The position numbers were made by a program, and so were the translations under genes. Below are positions 46,840-58,149 of a DNA stretch of 64,000 nucleotides, in pieces. The notes below the pieces were generated by a model. It had not been told where the DNA came from. It saw only the letters and a list, made by a program, of their open reading frames with translations, and made no database searches. Origin of the DNA: Cristatella mucedo (Eukaryota; Bryozoa; Phylactolaemata; Cristatellidae); the NCBI GenBank assembly GCA_009760855.2, contig WPIO01000014.1, positions 516,001 to 580,000 of the forward strand, given 5' to 3'. How positions within the stretch are numbered: position 1 is the first letter of the stretch; each line of letters starts with the position of its first letter.

Positions 46840-47464
46840 AAGGTCGAGCACTCTTGACGCGACAGGTGCGGCAATAGCAGACGGCCGGCGGGTGGCCGTA
46901 TGATCGGTATGCTGCTCTAGAATCGAAGCGACCCCAATCGACTTAAAAATAATTCTAGACCAGAGGCTCCACCGACGCGGCTCCGTCGTTGGACGACTAA
47001 AAGCCCGCGCGGGTGCAGCAGCCGCCTTAGCACGCGTCGACGGCGGGCGCCGGCTTTGCGGGAATAGTCGCGCATCCAGACTCATTACTTGGGATCTGCT
47101 GGCGGATGCCGAGCGGATGTAGCTGCCTCGCCAATCGACTGGGCGCCGCCACATCGGTCGGCCTCAGCTGCGCTGGCGTCGCTGCCGCCTGCCGTCCAGT
47201 TCGCTCGTCCTAGCGACTGTTTGCCGCTTCGAATCGCAGTCGCAGCCATCGGATTCCTTCGACCGGCTTATCGAGTTCACGCGCAGCGCGGCGAGGATGG
47301 TGCATCAGGAAGGATGCGCTGCATCTTTCGCGAAAGCGCAGTCGCCTCAGTCTGCGTTCCTGTCCTTCCCGTTCGTGGCGTCGTCGCTTGCAGCCTGCCA
47401 GCAGACGTCCTTTGCCGAAGCTTGCCGCAAACGGGCGCCGCTGCACTGCCCTACGCGGCACCAC
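46840..47464. other. CpG-rich, unassigned
   Basis: Open frames on both strands without motif. Confidence 0.4.
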
Positions 47465-47935
47465 TTAGCGTGCGGCAGCGGCCGAGGGCTCGGCGGCGAC
47501 AGATGGAGGAGGCCGCGTTTGGCGACGCACGCGACCTAGCTCAGCCGGAACCGCCGCCATGTCGTGTCGGCGACGGCTTCGTCGGCGCGTGTCGTGGCGA
47601 GAGTCGGCGATACGCTCCGCGAGTGGCTCGCGCGATCTCGCGAACCACTCCGTCTGAGGGCGCTCGTCCAGGGGCGCGAAAAAATGCACCGTCCGTAAAG
47701 GAATGCCCGCCGATGCAAGGAGCGCGCGCTCGTTTTCTGTGTCGCGGCGGCGGCGGCGCGAAGCGTTGATTTCTAAATGTAACTGCTGCCCGTGTAAAGT
47801 CACGGCCGCATCCATATCTTGCAATTTACGCCTTGAGGCAGCCAGTAAGGCGAGACTCTCCGACTCTAGTTGGCTCAGCATCCGGGTCAGAGGCGTCTCA
47901 TTCATGGCCTTTTTTCTCCGTGCTCGTTTCAGCAT
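47465..47935 (-). CDS. Coiled-coil-like protein frame, 156 residues, unrecognised
   Basis: ATG at 47935 or the in-frame ATG at 47905 (MNETPLTRMLSQLESES), both with G at -3. Residues about 15-60 have a leucine-rich helical pattern (SLALLAASRRKLQDMDAAVT; LHGQQLHLEINAS) with varied codon use, unlike the noise frames nearby. GIPLRTVHFFAPLDERPQ follows. The last 45 residues are Arg/Ala/Pro-rich and may lie beyond a real but unrecognised splice donor. No intron or polyadenylation signal was pinned down. It may be a first exon. Confidence 0.4.
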   Translation of the reverse strand: MLKRARRKKAMNETPLTRMLSQLESESLALLAASRRKLQDMDAAVTLHGQQLHLEINASRRRRRDTENERALLASAGIPLRTVHFFAPLDERPQTEWFARSREPLAERIADSRHDTRRRSRRRHDMAAVPAELGRVRRQTRPPPSVAAEPSAAAAR

Positions 47936-48796
47936 AGCTAGATATAGATCCGTTCACGAGCTCATTTTCTCGAATGCCGCATTTAGAAATTACCATTTCG
48001 ATGCCGCCGCTGCTCCTGCTACGGAAATGCTGAAACAGAGGCATTTCGTTCTTGGCCAATAAATAATAGGTGGGATATTTTTAAGCGGGCTGTGGGCTAT
48101 TTCTTCCTGAAAGCACACACCAGGGAGGGTGATGAGAGGTGGCACAAGCGGACAATGTCGAAATTGATTCGACGCTTGGTGAATTCGGCGTCAGTGAGGC
48201 TCAGACAGTCTAAATTGGTTGTATCCAGCTGGAGGATCGCCGATGTAATGACGGGCCGCATTCTGCTTTTTTTTGCATGCCAGCATTGGGCTTCTGTTGG
48301 TCATCCAGCGTTCCATTGGCCGTCGACTAGAGGGGAGACTGTATCTGAAGTAATCCTAGCCGGCTTCCAACGTTTGCCGTTGATGGGCCGGCAGCTCAGT
48401 TATTCAAAGATTCTTAAGGACAGCGGCGGTAAATAAAAGAAATATACTTGGTAGTCGGAGGTATTTTGTATTCAGAGCTGTACTTTAGGTACGAATGTCT
48501 GCACCGGAAATGGCTGAAACTAAAGAAACTCCCCCCTGTAGCGTCGCTAGCCAAAGTTTTTAGTGCGTCATTCAAAGCTGGCAGGCAGTCGAATGCCACT
48601 CTTAATGAGTCGCAGCCTATTCAGGGCGCGGCGGCGGCGGCGGCAGCCATCCCTTTGATGGCCGGCGCGCTCTCCAATCGGCACTCGTACTCACCACTGC
48701 AACGCGCCAGCAACTGCTAGGGCGCCGAGACAACTGCGTGGGCTGAGCGGGAAGGCGCATGGGAGCGCAAGCGCGTTCGCGCGCTTCTCGCCACCC
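47936..48796. other. Unassigned
   Basis: A 90-codon plus frame at 48448-48720 begins with TTG, not ATG, and contains an Ala run; it is not called. Confidence 0.4.
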
Positions 48797-49381
48797 TCAG
48801 CTGTAGCTTGGCTTTCGAGTTGAATTTGACGGAGCTCGTAACTCAAATTTTTCGCACGTCAGATCAACTTCCCACACTGAAATGCTATTAATCCGTTCCG
48901 GACCCACAAAAAGCACCGCCATGTTTTATCGCGTGTTTCTAAATTAAAACATGCACTTATAAAATAACGAACGTTGTTTAAAAATACAGTGCAAAAGAAT
49001 GTACTGCAATAAACGGGTTTTGCAGCGGAACGTCTTTCATTGCTCTATCCTTACTGGCCTGAGTAACCATACGCAGTGCCTTCCTCCACCCTCTTGCTTG
49101 CATCGCTGACACATTCGATCGCATTTTCGTATACATGTGAGCAATTCAGTTGCAACCGCTTAAGGTGATGGAGTGTGGCGCTGGATACTGGGCGGATTTT
49201 GCAGCGTTAACTGTGACGTTCGTTACGGCAACTAGTGGTGGAAAATCTGAAGCTGGCTCGTAGCCCAAATTTTAACTTTCAACGCATAGCAAAAATTGGC
49301 CGTGAGGCAGCTCGTATTTTGAAAAGCTCGTAAATTGGGACGCTTGTGAGTGACTGCACCTATGTACCTAGTACCACTGTA
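48797..49381. mobile_element. Tc1/mariner-Tigger-like non-autonomous element
   Basis: The left end reads CTGTAGCTTGGCTTTCGAGT, then GAGCTCGTAACTCAAATTTT and later CTATTAATCCGTTCCGGACC. The right end reads CAGCTCGTATTTTGAAAAGC, then GTAAATTGGGACGCTTGTGA and GTACCACTGTA. The inverted GTGGTAC...CTTG / GAGCTCGTA organisation, with TA at the right edge, is typical of this superfamily. No transposase frame is present. Confidence 0.6.
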
Positions 49382-49390
49382 TCTACCCCT

Positions 49391-49856
49391 TGCCACCCAG
49401 CTAATACGGCGTCGTTTGTTCGCACAGCAATGTCAGATTCTCTATGGGCATGGTGCTCATAGCAGGCTTTTTAACATGTCCGCCAGCGTAGGTTTATATT
49501 TACATTAAATAAACACGTCTTAGTTATCTTTTCAATTTATATTTTTTTCTAGCACCTAAATAAATAAACCCTAAACCCTAAGATCTGAACTCTAAACCCA
49601 CAAAACTCAAAGCCCAAAAACGTACAAAATCTAACCAGTAAATCTTCAACAGTAAACCCTGAGGCATGCAACCTGTAAATTCAAAACAAAAATCATCCTA
49701 AAACCTAAGCTAAAATGATATCTAAAAACGCGTTTATTTAACATAAATATAAACATACGCTGGCGCATATGTTGAACAGCCTGCTATGAGCGCTGTGCCC
49801 AAACAGAACCTGACATTGCTCTATGAACAAATGACGCCGAACAAGCTGGCTAACAA
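49391..49856. mobile_element. Palindromic (foldback-like) element with CCCTAAA-like core
   Basis: The left arm 49391-49517 and right arm 49728-49856 are inverted copies. Both contain, in reading sense, CGGCGTC-TTTGTTC, AGCAATGTCAG, GCTCATAGCAGGCT, CGCCAGCGTA and GTTTATATTTA, and end in TAAATAAACACG or TAAATAAACGCG. The 210-bp core (49518-49727) has CCCTAAACCCTAA followed by degenerate AAACCC/AAACTC motifs. No coding frame. Confidence 0.8.
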
Positions 49857-49892
49857 CTAGGAAAGCGCATCATGCATGTGTTCCGACATAAT

Positions 49893-50060
49893 ACAGTATG
49901 CTCTCGTTAGCGTCCGGCGGTCGGAACGAGTTTTGTGGATGGATGCGTGAGAAATCGGGCACCCACGAAACCATGCGCTCACGAAATCGGATGCAAGACC
50001 GAAGCATTTTCGCTGGGCAGCGGAGGCAGAAAATGATTAGCAAGAAAGTCTCAATCACTG
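49893..50060. mobile_element. Possible pogo/Tigger-like fragment
   Basis: TACAGTATGCTCTCGTTAGC followed by GTCCGGCGGTCGGAACGAG and a CACGAAA...CACGAAATCGG pattern resembles a transposon end. The opposite end was not identified. Confidence 0.3.
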
Positions 50061-50611
50061 GAGTTAAACGTCCATGGTAAATCCAGCCAGATTGTCTCAT
50101 TTCAGTTTTACTCCAGCGACTAGCGCCACAAAACTTATACCAAGCTGCGTCCCAGAAGTCCAAGGTCTAGGTCAGCGCTTGCTGTTCCGGTTCGGTACCC
50201 CGGAAGAAACCCTGGTACTAGAACATGCCGAGTTAGCTGGCGTTTCTGAGCTCGTGAATGAGGAGCGCTCCTGCGAGCTACAGACGGGCTATCAGCAGCC
50301 AAAAATGCCGGCAATGAAAGCCGTACGACTTCTTACGTGTTTGCGCCGCCGCACAGTTCATCAAGCATCCGGAAGTCTTACCGAACTCGGATTACGGCGC
50401 GAGCCAGTTCGCCGCTTATCGCCACTTCCGGAGGTTTGTGCCAGAGCGTCGGTCGCTTCCCGCGCAAATCAGGCGCTTGCGAGTCGAAAGCTGACGAGGT
50501 GGTGGACTGACTGTTGAAGGAAGCGACGTCCTGCGTGTTCATGCAAGCGTCGGCCGTGCGCCTCTCTGGCGGCCATTGTCACTTGCAGCGGTTTAAAAAA
50601 AGGTCAACTGA
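50061..50611. other. Unassigned
   Basis: A plus frame of about 147 codons is open, but it lacks a motif or splice support. Confidence 0.35.
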
Positions 50612-50735
50612 TTCAACGGCCCCATTGGTATAGCGGCAGAACGGCCATCGCCACCACTTGCAGTGGAAGATAAGGGATTGCCCTCTCCAGTACTCGATCC
50701 CGCGACCCGATTCGTTCATGAAATGAGCGACCACC
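50612..50735 (-). mobile_element. SINE-1, diverged
   Basis: Minus strand has CGCTCATTTCATGAACGAAT, GCGGGATCGAGTACTGGAG (B-box derivative) and body GCAAGTGGTGGCGATGGCC. Confidence 0.65.
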
Positions 50736-52430
50736 TTCGCTCCTGGGCGAAGAAGACCCAGGGGCTGGTACTCGGGCCCACAATAAAGAGAAGGGCGCTC
50801 GCTGCTCTACGGTGCTGGCGACGGCGGCAACCTTCTAACCGGAGTCTCTTTATGCGAGTTTTCTCGCTTGGCCGGTCGTTGCTAACGACGGTTGAAGATG
50901 ACCGGCTCCGGCCGCCGGTCGCTAGCCGCCCGACACCTGCCCAGCGACGGTCGCCGCGCCCACCGCTGCCCTGCTCGGCGGGGGTGGGCAGAGAAAGGGC
51001 GTAGCCAAGCAAGTCATGGCTGGCCGAGGCGCCTGCTTGCCTGCTCTCCTTAACTGAAAGCTGAGGGGCTTTCCTCCGCTCAGGATGAAGGTTTCTACCC
51101 CCTTTTTCCTCCTCCGACGAGCGAACTCGGCGCCCCCTGATGGCCCATTAGGCGCTGGCGTTTGCTTCCTGCGATCCTCTTCGCGACGGCGTGTGAGTGT
51201 AGCTGACGTCAGCTCGCGGCGCGATGGCATCCATTCTTAGCTCGAGCAGCTGCTCGGAAACGCAGAGAGGGCGCACGATCGTGTCGGCCGCAGGCGTCGG
51301 CACAGTAGCACTCGCAGCGGACGACAGGAGTCGCCGGACCAGTTTGCAGACAGACCTCCCGCCGAGCATGCGCTTCGAGCATGCGCTCGGGCGCGATCGA
51401 GTGCTACTCGCGCTTCCGAATCTGCAGTTCTCCCACCAATCCGGCGGCGGCACGTGGTGGTGACCGCACGACTAGCGACGCGGCGGCGGCATCAGGGACA
51501 CGTTCTCGCAGCAGGGATAGCCAGGCAGACTGAGCGAGCACGCTCGGCGAGAGAGCGAATGTGCGCGGAATCGCCGTGAGCGTGAGTGGAGTGCGGCGAG
51601 AGTGAATGTTCTCGAGGAATCGCTTCGCAGAGCCAGAGCGATACTGCGAGCAGCACAGAGGTACTTAGCGCAGCTGCCTCTCGAATACCGCCACCGCGAC
51701 GCTTGCTCATTGTTGGGGGCCTGGGTGGGGCCGCGCGCTGTCTGGACGCCTCCGCTGCCGAGCTCGGAGCCCTTCACGTGCAATGCCACACTCTGGCATC
51801 TCTACTGTCTAGAAGGTCAAGGAGAGCCATAGCTCAAAGAGCGACTGCCGCACGCCAGCCTGAGGGTGCACATCGCTTCGGAGCGAGTCCGCGGCAGCAG
51901 CAGCTGCTCTCGCGAGAGATGGGCGTCGCTTCGATCCTCGCGAGAGCAGCAAAGTCGATTCGGCGGCAGGCGAATGGGATAGTCAAAAGTCATTTACCCT
52001 TTCGCAAGAGTACGCGAAACAGGGCCGAAAGGGCGCTCACAGCGGTCGCTCGCTCGTGGTCGGCCAAACTTGCTCTAAGCGATTTCTAATACGGAAAGCC
52101 CGCTTAGACAAAGTACTACGTCCCCTTTGTTGCAGGGTCCTTTTTGCTGGCTCTGGCTTATTTAAGATCCTTCGTAGCTGCTCTTCTCAACGAACGGCCG
52201 ACGTGGGAACGCGCCGACACAGATCAATCGCAAACGGATCGCGAAGTTTGCACGACACATCTACATCTAGAGCATTGCAGACGTACTTTAGCTCTTTGAT
52301 GCAGCGAATAAGTGGAGTCGCGCATTCATTTGAGGGCTCTCTAGCAAGCAAGTGAATACGTTCATGGCTCAGCCAGCTTTACGGAGCTCTTGGGTGCCGT
52401 TGCGAGGGGCTGTGTACTTATTGCTAACCC
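50736..52430. other. CpG-rich block, right part
   Basis: Stop-poor frames on both strands (for example 51224-51463, ATG-initiated, no motif). No exon supported. Confidence 0.4.
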
Positions 52431-53060
52431 ACTGGGGGGGGGTAGTGCTTGCTTTGGCAGTGATCGAAGATCATGTATGCATTCTGACAAAGGCGTAGAT
52501 AAATTTAAATTTCTATCAATAATTTAGTATAGAATTTCCCAAAGTCTGTGCTGCTACTGTTGGATCTTTGTGCATGAATGCATCGGCCAATTTGTCACCA
52601 GATAGCGCCACAACTTGGCAACTTCAGCCCCGTATGCAGTTTGTCTAATTTAGCATGCGAGTAATTAAAATTAAATCCAGGGAGTCAACTTGGTGACAAT
52701 TTAGATAAAAACTGCTTCGGTGCGTGCTGCAACCGACCCTTGGCTAGCTTGAATCGCTACTGTAAGAGCTAAGAGCGTCAGCTGCTCTCGCGTAGCTAAT
52801 AGGTGTCACAATGCGACATTTGCCTGCACGTGACTGCTTTTGGACCTGCTCATTCGCTTCCAACATTTGAATGCGGATTAGTGACTTCTGAGAGCCTTTT
52901 TTTTACCAAGACTTCGCGATTCAAAAGCAGTTTGAATTGTTCTCCATCAATGACAAAAAGTGAATCGATATTGCTCACGAGACACATGTAAAGGCCAATC
53001 GGATCTGATCATTAATGCTCCTGGGTTCGCCTGCTTAATATTTTTGTTATCGTGGATATA
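52431..53060. other. Unassigned AT-rich spacer
   Basis: Base composition drops abruptly from the CpG-rich block. Nothing recognised. Confidence 0.5.
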
Positions 53061-53064
53061 ATAA

Positions 53065-53158
53065 TTATGACAATAATAATGCACTAGATACAGCAACCTC
53101 AGAGAATTCAATCTATCTCTAGGCGCTTTAATTTGCTGCAAAGGATATGCATTCAACT
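53065..53158 (-). mobile_element. LINE-A tail fragment
   Basis: (AAT)n, then GCACTAGATACAGCAACCTC, hairpin complement and GCGCTTTAATTTGCTGCAAA. About 90 bp only. Confidence 0.8.
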
Positions 53159-53679
53159 TTTCACCGGTACCTTGCGATATACGCCTCTTAATGTCTCAGA
53201 CTGACCTCGGCTTGAGCTATTGTTTTCGGATCACAAATGCTCGTCTAGGTCTAGGGGTCTTCTTTTGCTCTTAACTAGGCAGCCTGGTCTCAGTCACCGG
53301 AGTCTTCTGACTTCACCGCAAGGTTTTTATTGCCTGCATTGCCATGTTTGATCTCCTGTGATCACAACGTTTGTTCTGACTATGGCTGATGCATATTGTT
53401 TGGACGCTTGGACGACCTTTGGCTCAAGTCATCGTGCTTTTCAATCTACTCTCACTGGCAAAAAGGCTTCCCGACTTAATGTTGCTAACCCTGTGGCTTC
53501 GCATACGTGTGCTCGCCTACTTTGTCTGACTCATTTAGTTTTACGATGCTCTTCTTCATGAGAAGCAGGCCAAAACTCGCCCAATCTATGGGGATGAAAT
53601 GATTTGACAAATACTTATTCTTATAATGACTTGAAGACACTGAACACGTCGTCCTTCTTAATGGTATGACACGAATTCA
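53159..53679. other. Unassigned spacer
   Basis: Nothing recognised. Confidence 0.5.
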
Positions 53680-53682
53680 AAG

Positions 53683-54000
53683 GTATCACGCCCTAAGAGA
53701 ACCTCGTCTATATTCAAGAGCATTTTCAGCTCACTGCAACAGAAGCAATTACGAACTGTTAATAACAAGCAAGGTATCAAAAGGCATACAGAAGCACATA
53801 AGTGTCATACTAAGATATTAGACAGGCGTGCACAAGTATACAAGAAGACAATTGGAGGCTCTGGTTTGTAAGACCGCTTGTTGGTAAGATGCAATGAATC
53901 AAGATGTACAAGCAAGCATGACGCATGACATACACAGGAACAAAAAAGACAAGTTTAGATTAGCCGTCCTCGCTAGTGACTGCATGCAGGCACGTCTCAA
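53683..54000 (-). mobile_element. LINE-C-like 3' end
   Basis: CGCCCTAAGAGAACCTCGTC with TATATTCAAGAGCATTTTCA is a degraded hairpin complement, followed by a UTR-like stretch with CATACAGAAGCACATAAGTG. Confidence 0.4.
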
Positions 54001-54564
54001 TGGGGCTCCTATGACGGCAGTCAATCTTCAACCCAAATGCTGAATGAGCAGCTGGAACCATATTTAAAGTAATTTAAAGACGCACGCCTCTTTAATTATT
54101 TCTATAAGCGTGTAATCTTGTTGTGTCTCATATAGTCATTGCATAATATGCAAAATTTAGTTTCCGAGTATTTCTAAGCAGCCAACTGATGGGCCGGAGA
54201 GATAGAAAATTAGAAGTTGGTCAACAGAAGTTTATCCCAGATGATCTGGCTTATTCACGCTTACAGCTACTATATTTATCGAGAAGATTTCCCGAAAGAG
54301 ATGGCTGCTCACGAAGCACACGGAGCGCATTGAAAAGATTAGCCGCTCTCACCGCAGCTCATTGACGTATTACAAAGCTGCTTCGTGGCACGTACGGAAA
54401 GGTCGCCGCCGCCGCATTGATCGTCGATCGGCAAAACACGCTTGAGCAAACAGTTCTGCCAATGAGGTTAATTTGTACGGCGCGTCTACAGGGGGCGATT
54501 CTGGTATGACATTATCTTAAGTACCCGATGCAATCCACTGCGTAGGATGCAATTGTCAAAGTCC
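54001..54564. other. Unassigned spacer
   Basis: Nothing recognised. Confidence 0.5.
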
Positions 54565-54768
54565 TTCTAACCCAGCGGTTCTCAACCTGTGTGTCGCGAC
54601 CCCTATGGGGGTCGAACGACCCTTTCACACGGGTCGCCTAAGACCATCGTTAAACACGCATTTTAACATTTGCACGCAATAATTTTCTTGCTGGGGGTCG
54701 CAAAAACATGAGGAATTGTATTTTAAAGGGTCGCGGCACTAGGAAGGTTGAGAACCACTGTTCTAGCC
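54565..54768 (+). mobile_element. SPIN-like hAT non-autonomous element with 8-bp TSD
   Basis: The element proper is 54573-54760. It begins CAGCGGTTCTCAACC and ends GGTTGAGAACCACTG, inverted repeats matching at 14 of 15 positions. Flanks are TTCTAACC (54565-54572) and TTCTAGCC (54761-54768), an 8-bp duplication with one difference and central TA, as Buster-clade hAT transposons prefer. Internal blocks GTCGCGACCCCTATGGGGGT, CGAACGACCCTTTCACACGG, GTCGCCTAAGACCATCG and AAAGGGTCGCGGCACTAGG match my recollection of the SPIN non-autonomous consensus. No transposase is present. Confidence 0.9.
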
Positions 54769-55019
54769 GAACTGTCGCTAGCGATGTTCAACATAAGACT
54801 GCTCCAGACAAACCACTGTTTCTATGCATTCAGCATCAATCAAATTTCAAGCACTAAAGATGCGATAGGAATTCAAGTTTCATTAATGATTAGCAAGGTA
54901 ATAACGAGGCTAATAATATTGCATCGTTGGTAGAGCTCCCCGATGGAGCGTAATCTCTATTCAAGCGCAACAGAAATTGCTCCAAGCGAATTAATAACCA
55001 AGCGTTAGTAACAGTAATA

Positions 55020-55265
55020 TAGTAATAATAAATTTGATATAGAGGTGCCCTTAGATAACTCAATATATTTCTAGGCACTTTACATTTGCTGCAAAGGAAG
55101 CACGATTGAATGGTTAATCATAGCATGCCCAATAAACAACAAGAATAGCATGGTTAGGGATGACATGCACAGGGTCAGCATGCAAATGTGGTTTGTGGCA
55201 GCATGCACAGTGTCAGAACGCATAAGCAGATACATGACGAAGTACAGGGACTCTCTAAATGCTAT
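55020..55265 (-). mobile_element. LINE-A 3' fragment
   Basis: AATAATAAATTTGATATAGA tail, hairpin complement, then TTTACATTTGCTGCAAAGGA and GCATGCAAATGTGGTTTGTG. Confidence 0.85.
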
Positions 55266-55359
55266 GATGGACACGGTATCGAGCGACTATAGATTAGTGA
55301 GGTAAAATAGATATAATATCATATCGCAGGTAATAGTAAGCTATCATAGATTAGGGATA

Positions 55360-55880
55360 GACACGGTGTCAAGCGGGCAAAAGCAAACGATTATCGTACT
55401 TGGACCAGAGTGCTAAAGCGAGCAAAAAAGAAGACACTCTTGGCAACTGTTTAGCAATAACTGACATGCACTGAATCGTACACAAGTAAGAAAAAGAATC
55501 ACACCGGAGAAAAAAACCAGACAAGTTCACCGGGGGCGAGGGGAAAGCCGAACAGGTGCGTCTGTAGCTGAGACTTAATATTTTTAGCGTGAGGGACTGA
55601 GAGATGACAAAGATTATGATGAGCAGGTGGCAAGAGAGCACACTAGAGGAGCAAGGAGCACCAATAGGTCATAGGTTTACTGATTAACGCATCTGCAAGT
55701 CGGACTGGGGATCTATAGTTCGATTCGATGCTTGATAGGGTGCCGTCGAAGTTCATGCAGAAGTGGTGTGATATGGAAGCTACGGCGATAGATAGGTCAG
55801 ACGAGCTGATGAGTTTTGCACAGGTTTTAGATGATTAAGGGCACACGCCGAGAGTCCTGAATAAAGAGAGTTGCAAATTT
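55360..55880 (-). mobile_element. LINE-C-like fragment
   Basis: GGCAACTGTTTAGCAATAAC and CACTGAATCGTACACAAGTA match the LINE-C UTR at 19.3-19.4 kb. From about 55690 it resembles the LINE-A C-terminal region in reverse (ATGCTTGATAGGGTGCCGTC; TGAGTTTTGCACAGGTTT). Confidence 0.5.
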
Positions 55881-56134
55881 TCGTAACCTGGGTGTCCCTC
55901 TCAACTATAGCTGGGCAAGCGATAGTAATTCCGACACTTTAAGGGACTAGAAGCTACATATCACAGTTGAAAACTTGACAGGTTAACCTGTCGCTAAGCA
56001 GCTGGTTGCACACATTGAAAAGAATGAAATTTCAGAAACATTTCAACCGGGAATCAAGAGGCAGCACTCCACTGAAACTGCTCTCCTCCGTGTTAACAAT
56101 GACATTCTACGTGGCAGCGATAACGGGAATGTCA

Positions 56135-56625
56135 CTGCCGGTTGACCCACAAGGCTCTCTGCGGCTTGGCTCCTCCGTACCTAGGTGAACTGCTGCACCA
56201 GTTTCAGCCTCTTTGTGCCCTCAGGTCCTGTACGGACAATAACTTGGCTCATCCATTCATTAGCTTTAAGACCGTTGGCGACAGAAGCTTTGGCTCTGCA
56301 GATCCTAGACTGTGGAGATCGCTTGTGCAATTCTTGGGCAACGATACACAATCTCCTGCTGCCAAATATGGCTCAATCTTTCAACGGTTCTGAGCTGCTA
56401 CTTCCATGCTAGTCACTACCTCAACTGCTCTCCTGACTCAGCTATGCTTCCCACTTTCTCTTTGTTGCGTGAGACGAAGTCTGTTGGCTACCGAATGCAT
56501 ACCGAAAGCAGCTTAGGCCGCGAGTGCGGTATACACAACTCTCCTGCGTAACACCCAAATAATCTTTGTGGCTTTGTGAAGTTACAGACGGAGATACATT
56601 ACATTACATTACATTTCCCTTGCTT
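56135..56625 (+). mobile_element. LINE-B 3' fragment with (ATTAC)n tail
   Basis: The frame 56142-56393 reads LHQFQPLCALRSCTDNNLAH, then LKTVGDRSFGSADPRLWRSL. The end GTTACAGACGGAGATACATT continues into three ATTAC units. Confidence 0.9.
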
Positions 56626-57214
56626 TATCAAATATTTTGATGAGGATGTGTTCGGTTTCGTAGCAAGCCTAGAGACAGCGTATACAATCAGTCATCTCTG
56701 CAGGCAGTCGGAGAAGGGGGCAATTACAACAAAAAGCTGAGCCTCAAGTTGAGTTTTCTAACCACTTTTATGAAAGGAATACGATCGTAAAGCTGAACAG
56801 TTTGGCCGCGCTTAATGCACGCCCTTCCATTATGCATGTATGCCCAACTTTCTCCCACTTGCTCTTGTCGGGGTGAGAGTTTGCGTATTTTTCATCAACG
56901 ACCACGCAAAACAAAATCTTACTGAGGCCAAACGTACTTATTTTGCGCTCTTCGCACTCTAGACCCATTTATTTTGCATTGGAAGCTGTTTTCTTGTGTA
57001 ATTTGGTCGAGTTACGAGAGCACGGCTCTCAGGGTCACGTGACTAACAGCAGACCGCTCCTCCCCCTGGAGAAGCTACGTCTGCCCGAGTGGCCCGCAAA
57101 CTCCTTTTGGCTGAGGTCATTGGCTTACGCTTCCACCACTTGCCCTTTGCGCGCGGAATCCTTTGTTTTTGGTCCCAGTCGCTTGCCGGGCTATTGAATA
57201 GCGTGCTACCCTCC
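56626..57214. other. Unassigned spacer
   Basis: Nothing recognised. Confidence 0.5.
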
Positions 57215-57322
57215 TCGACCTCCTCCTCCTCCTCTTCCTCCTCCTCCTTCTCCTCCTCCTCCTCCTCTTCCTCCTCCTCCTTCTCTTCCTTCTCCTCCTC
57301 CTCCTCCTCCTCCTCCTCCTCC
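57215..57322. repeat. (CCT)n-rich pyrimidine tract
   Basis: Interrupted TCC/TTC repeats on the plus strand, producing spurious poly-Glu and poly-Ser frames. Confidence 0.95.
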
Positions 57323-57939
57323 AGTGTCCAACCAGCATTCCACATACAATGGTAGCCGCTTATGCATTAGGCAATACAGTGAGCATAATGGCAAGCTGCA
57401 TATTCAGGCAGACTTTCAATTCGAGAGTATTTTCAAGTATATCTTGTACTTGATAGCCAGCTCCTGTCCAACACACCCCAACATACACTAATCGAAGACT
57501 GTTAAAAGTCAAGCTTGAACTTTTAGACTTTTGAAAGCCTAGCTTGAAATTTTAAACTTGTGCCGCGATAGTTTGGGCATCCTAAGCCCAAAGCAGTTTG
57601 CATTGTCATGCTATGCAGAGCTGAAACTAGTGAAGATATTGCTAATCTTGGACAGTGTCTTTGATCACCGTCTGGACTCACAGGACTTCTCCATATTTCC
57701 TCAATATAGGCCTTTTAAAATACCCGCATGTGCAACTTGTGTTGTTTTATTTAACCCCTCCGGACACCAAACGGCGTATAATTGGAGTGACCTAAATTAT
57801 TTAGTTACTACTACTACTACTGCTGCTGCTGCTACAACCGCTGCTGGGTTTGTCTTTACTAGTCACGTGGCTACATCCCTGTAGGCATAGCCTCTGTATA
57901 TCTACTAATTAAAGCGAGAAGTCCGACGGCGGACTTGCG
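57323..57939. other. Unassigned spacer
   Basis: Contains a short ACT/GCT run near 57810-57835. Nothing else recognised. Confidence 0.5.
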
Positions 57940-58149
57940 TCACGCGGTAAGATGGAGCACAGCAGTCAAGCGGCAAGATGGCGCAGCGTTGTCATCCGTG
58001 ACGAAACTACTATAACTCAGCGGAGCGAGTCCGCAGGCTGCAGTGAGCTGCTCGTAAGCGCGGAGAATCGTCCAATGGTCCGAAGACACTTTTGACTGTT
58101 TTACTAGTCTTTCTTTCTTTCGTCTGAAAGCTGTGGTGGCAGCTTCCAT
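57940..58149 (-). CDS. Possible small basic protein or first exon, 69 residues
   Basis: ATG at 58149 in a good context (G at -3 and +4). The peptide starts MEAATTAFRRKKERLVKQSK, then SSDHWTILRAYEQLTAACGL, and ends at a TGA. Codon use is mixed and unlike the noise frames. An ETS-like ACGGAAGTGA lies about 40 bp upstream on the same strand, and CpG is locally raised, as at a promoter. No strong donor was found inside. I do not recognise it. Confidence 0.3.
   Translation of the reverse strand: MEAATTAFRRKKERLVKQSKVSSDHWTILRAYEQLTAACGLAPLSYSSFVTDDNAAPSCRLTAVLHLTA

Noticed and set aside
57043-57394. Poly-Glu, poly-Arg, poly-Gly and poly-Ser frames
   Set aside because: Products of the CCT-rich tract.
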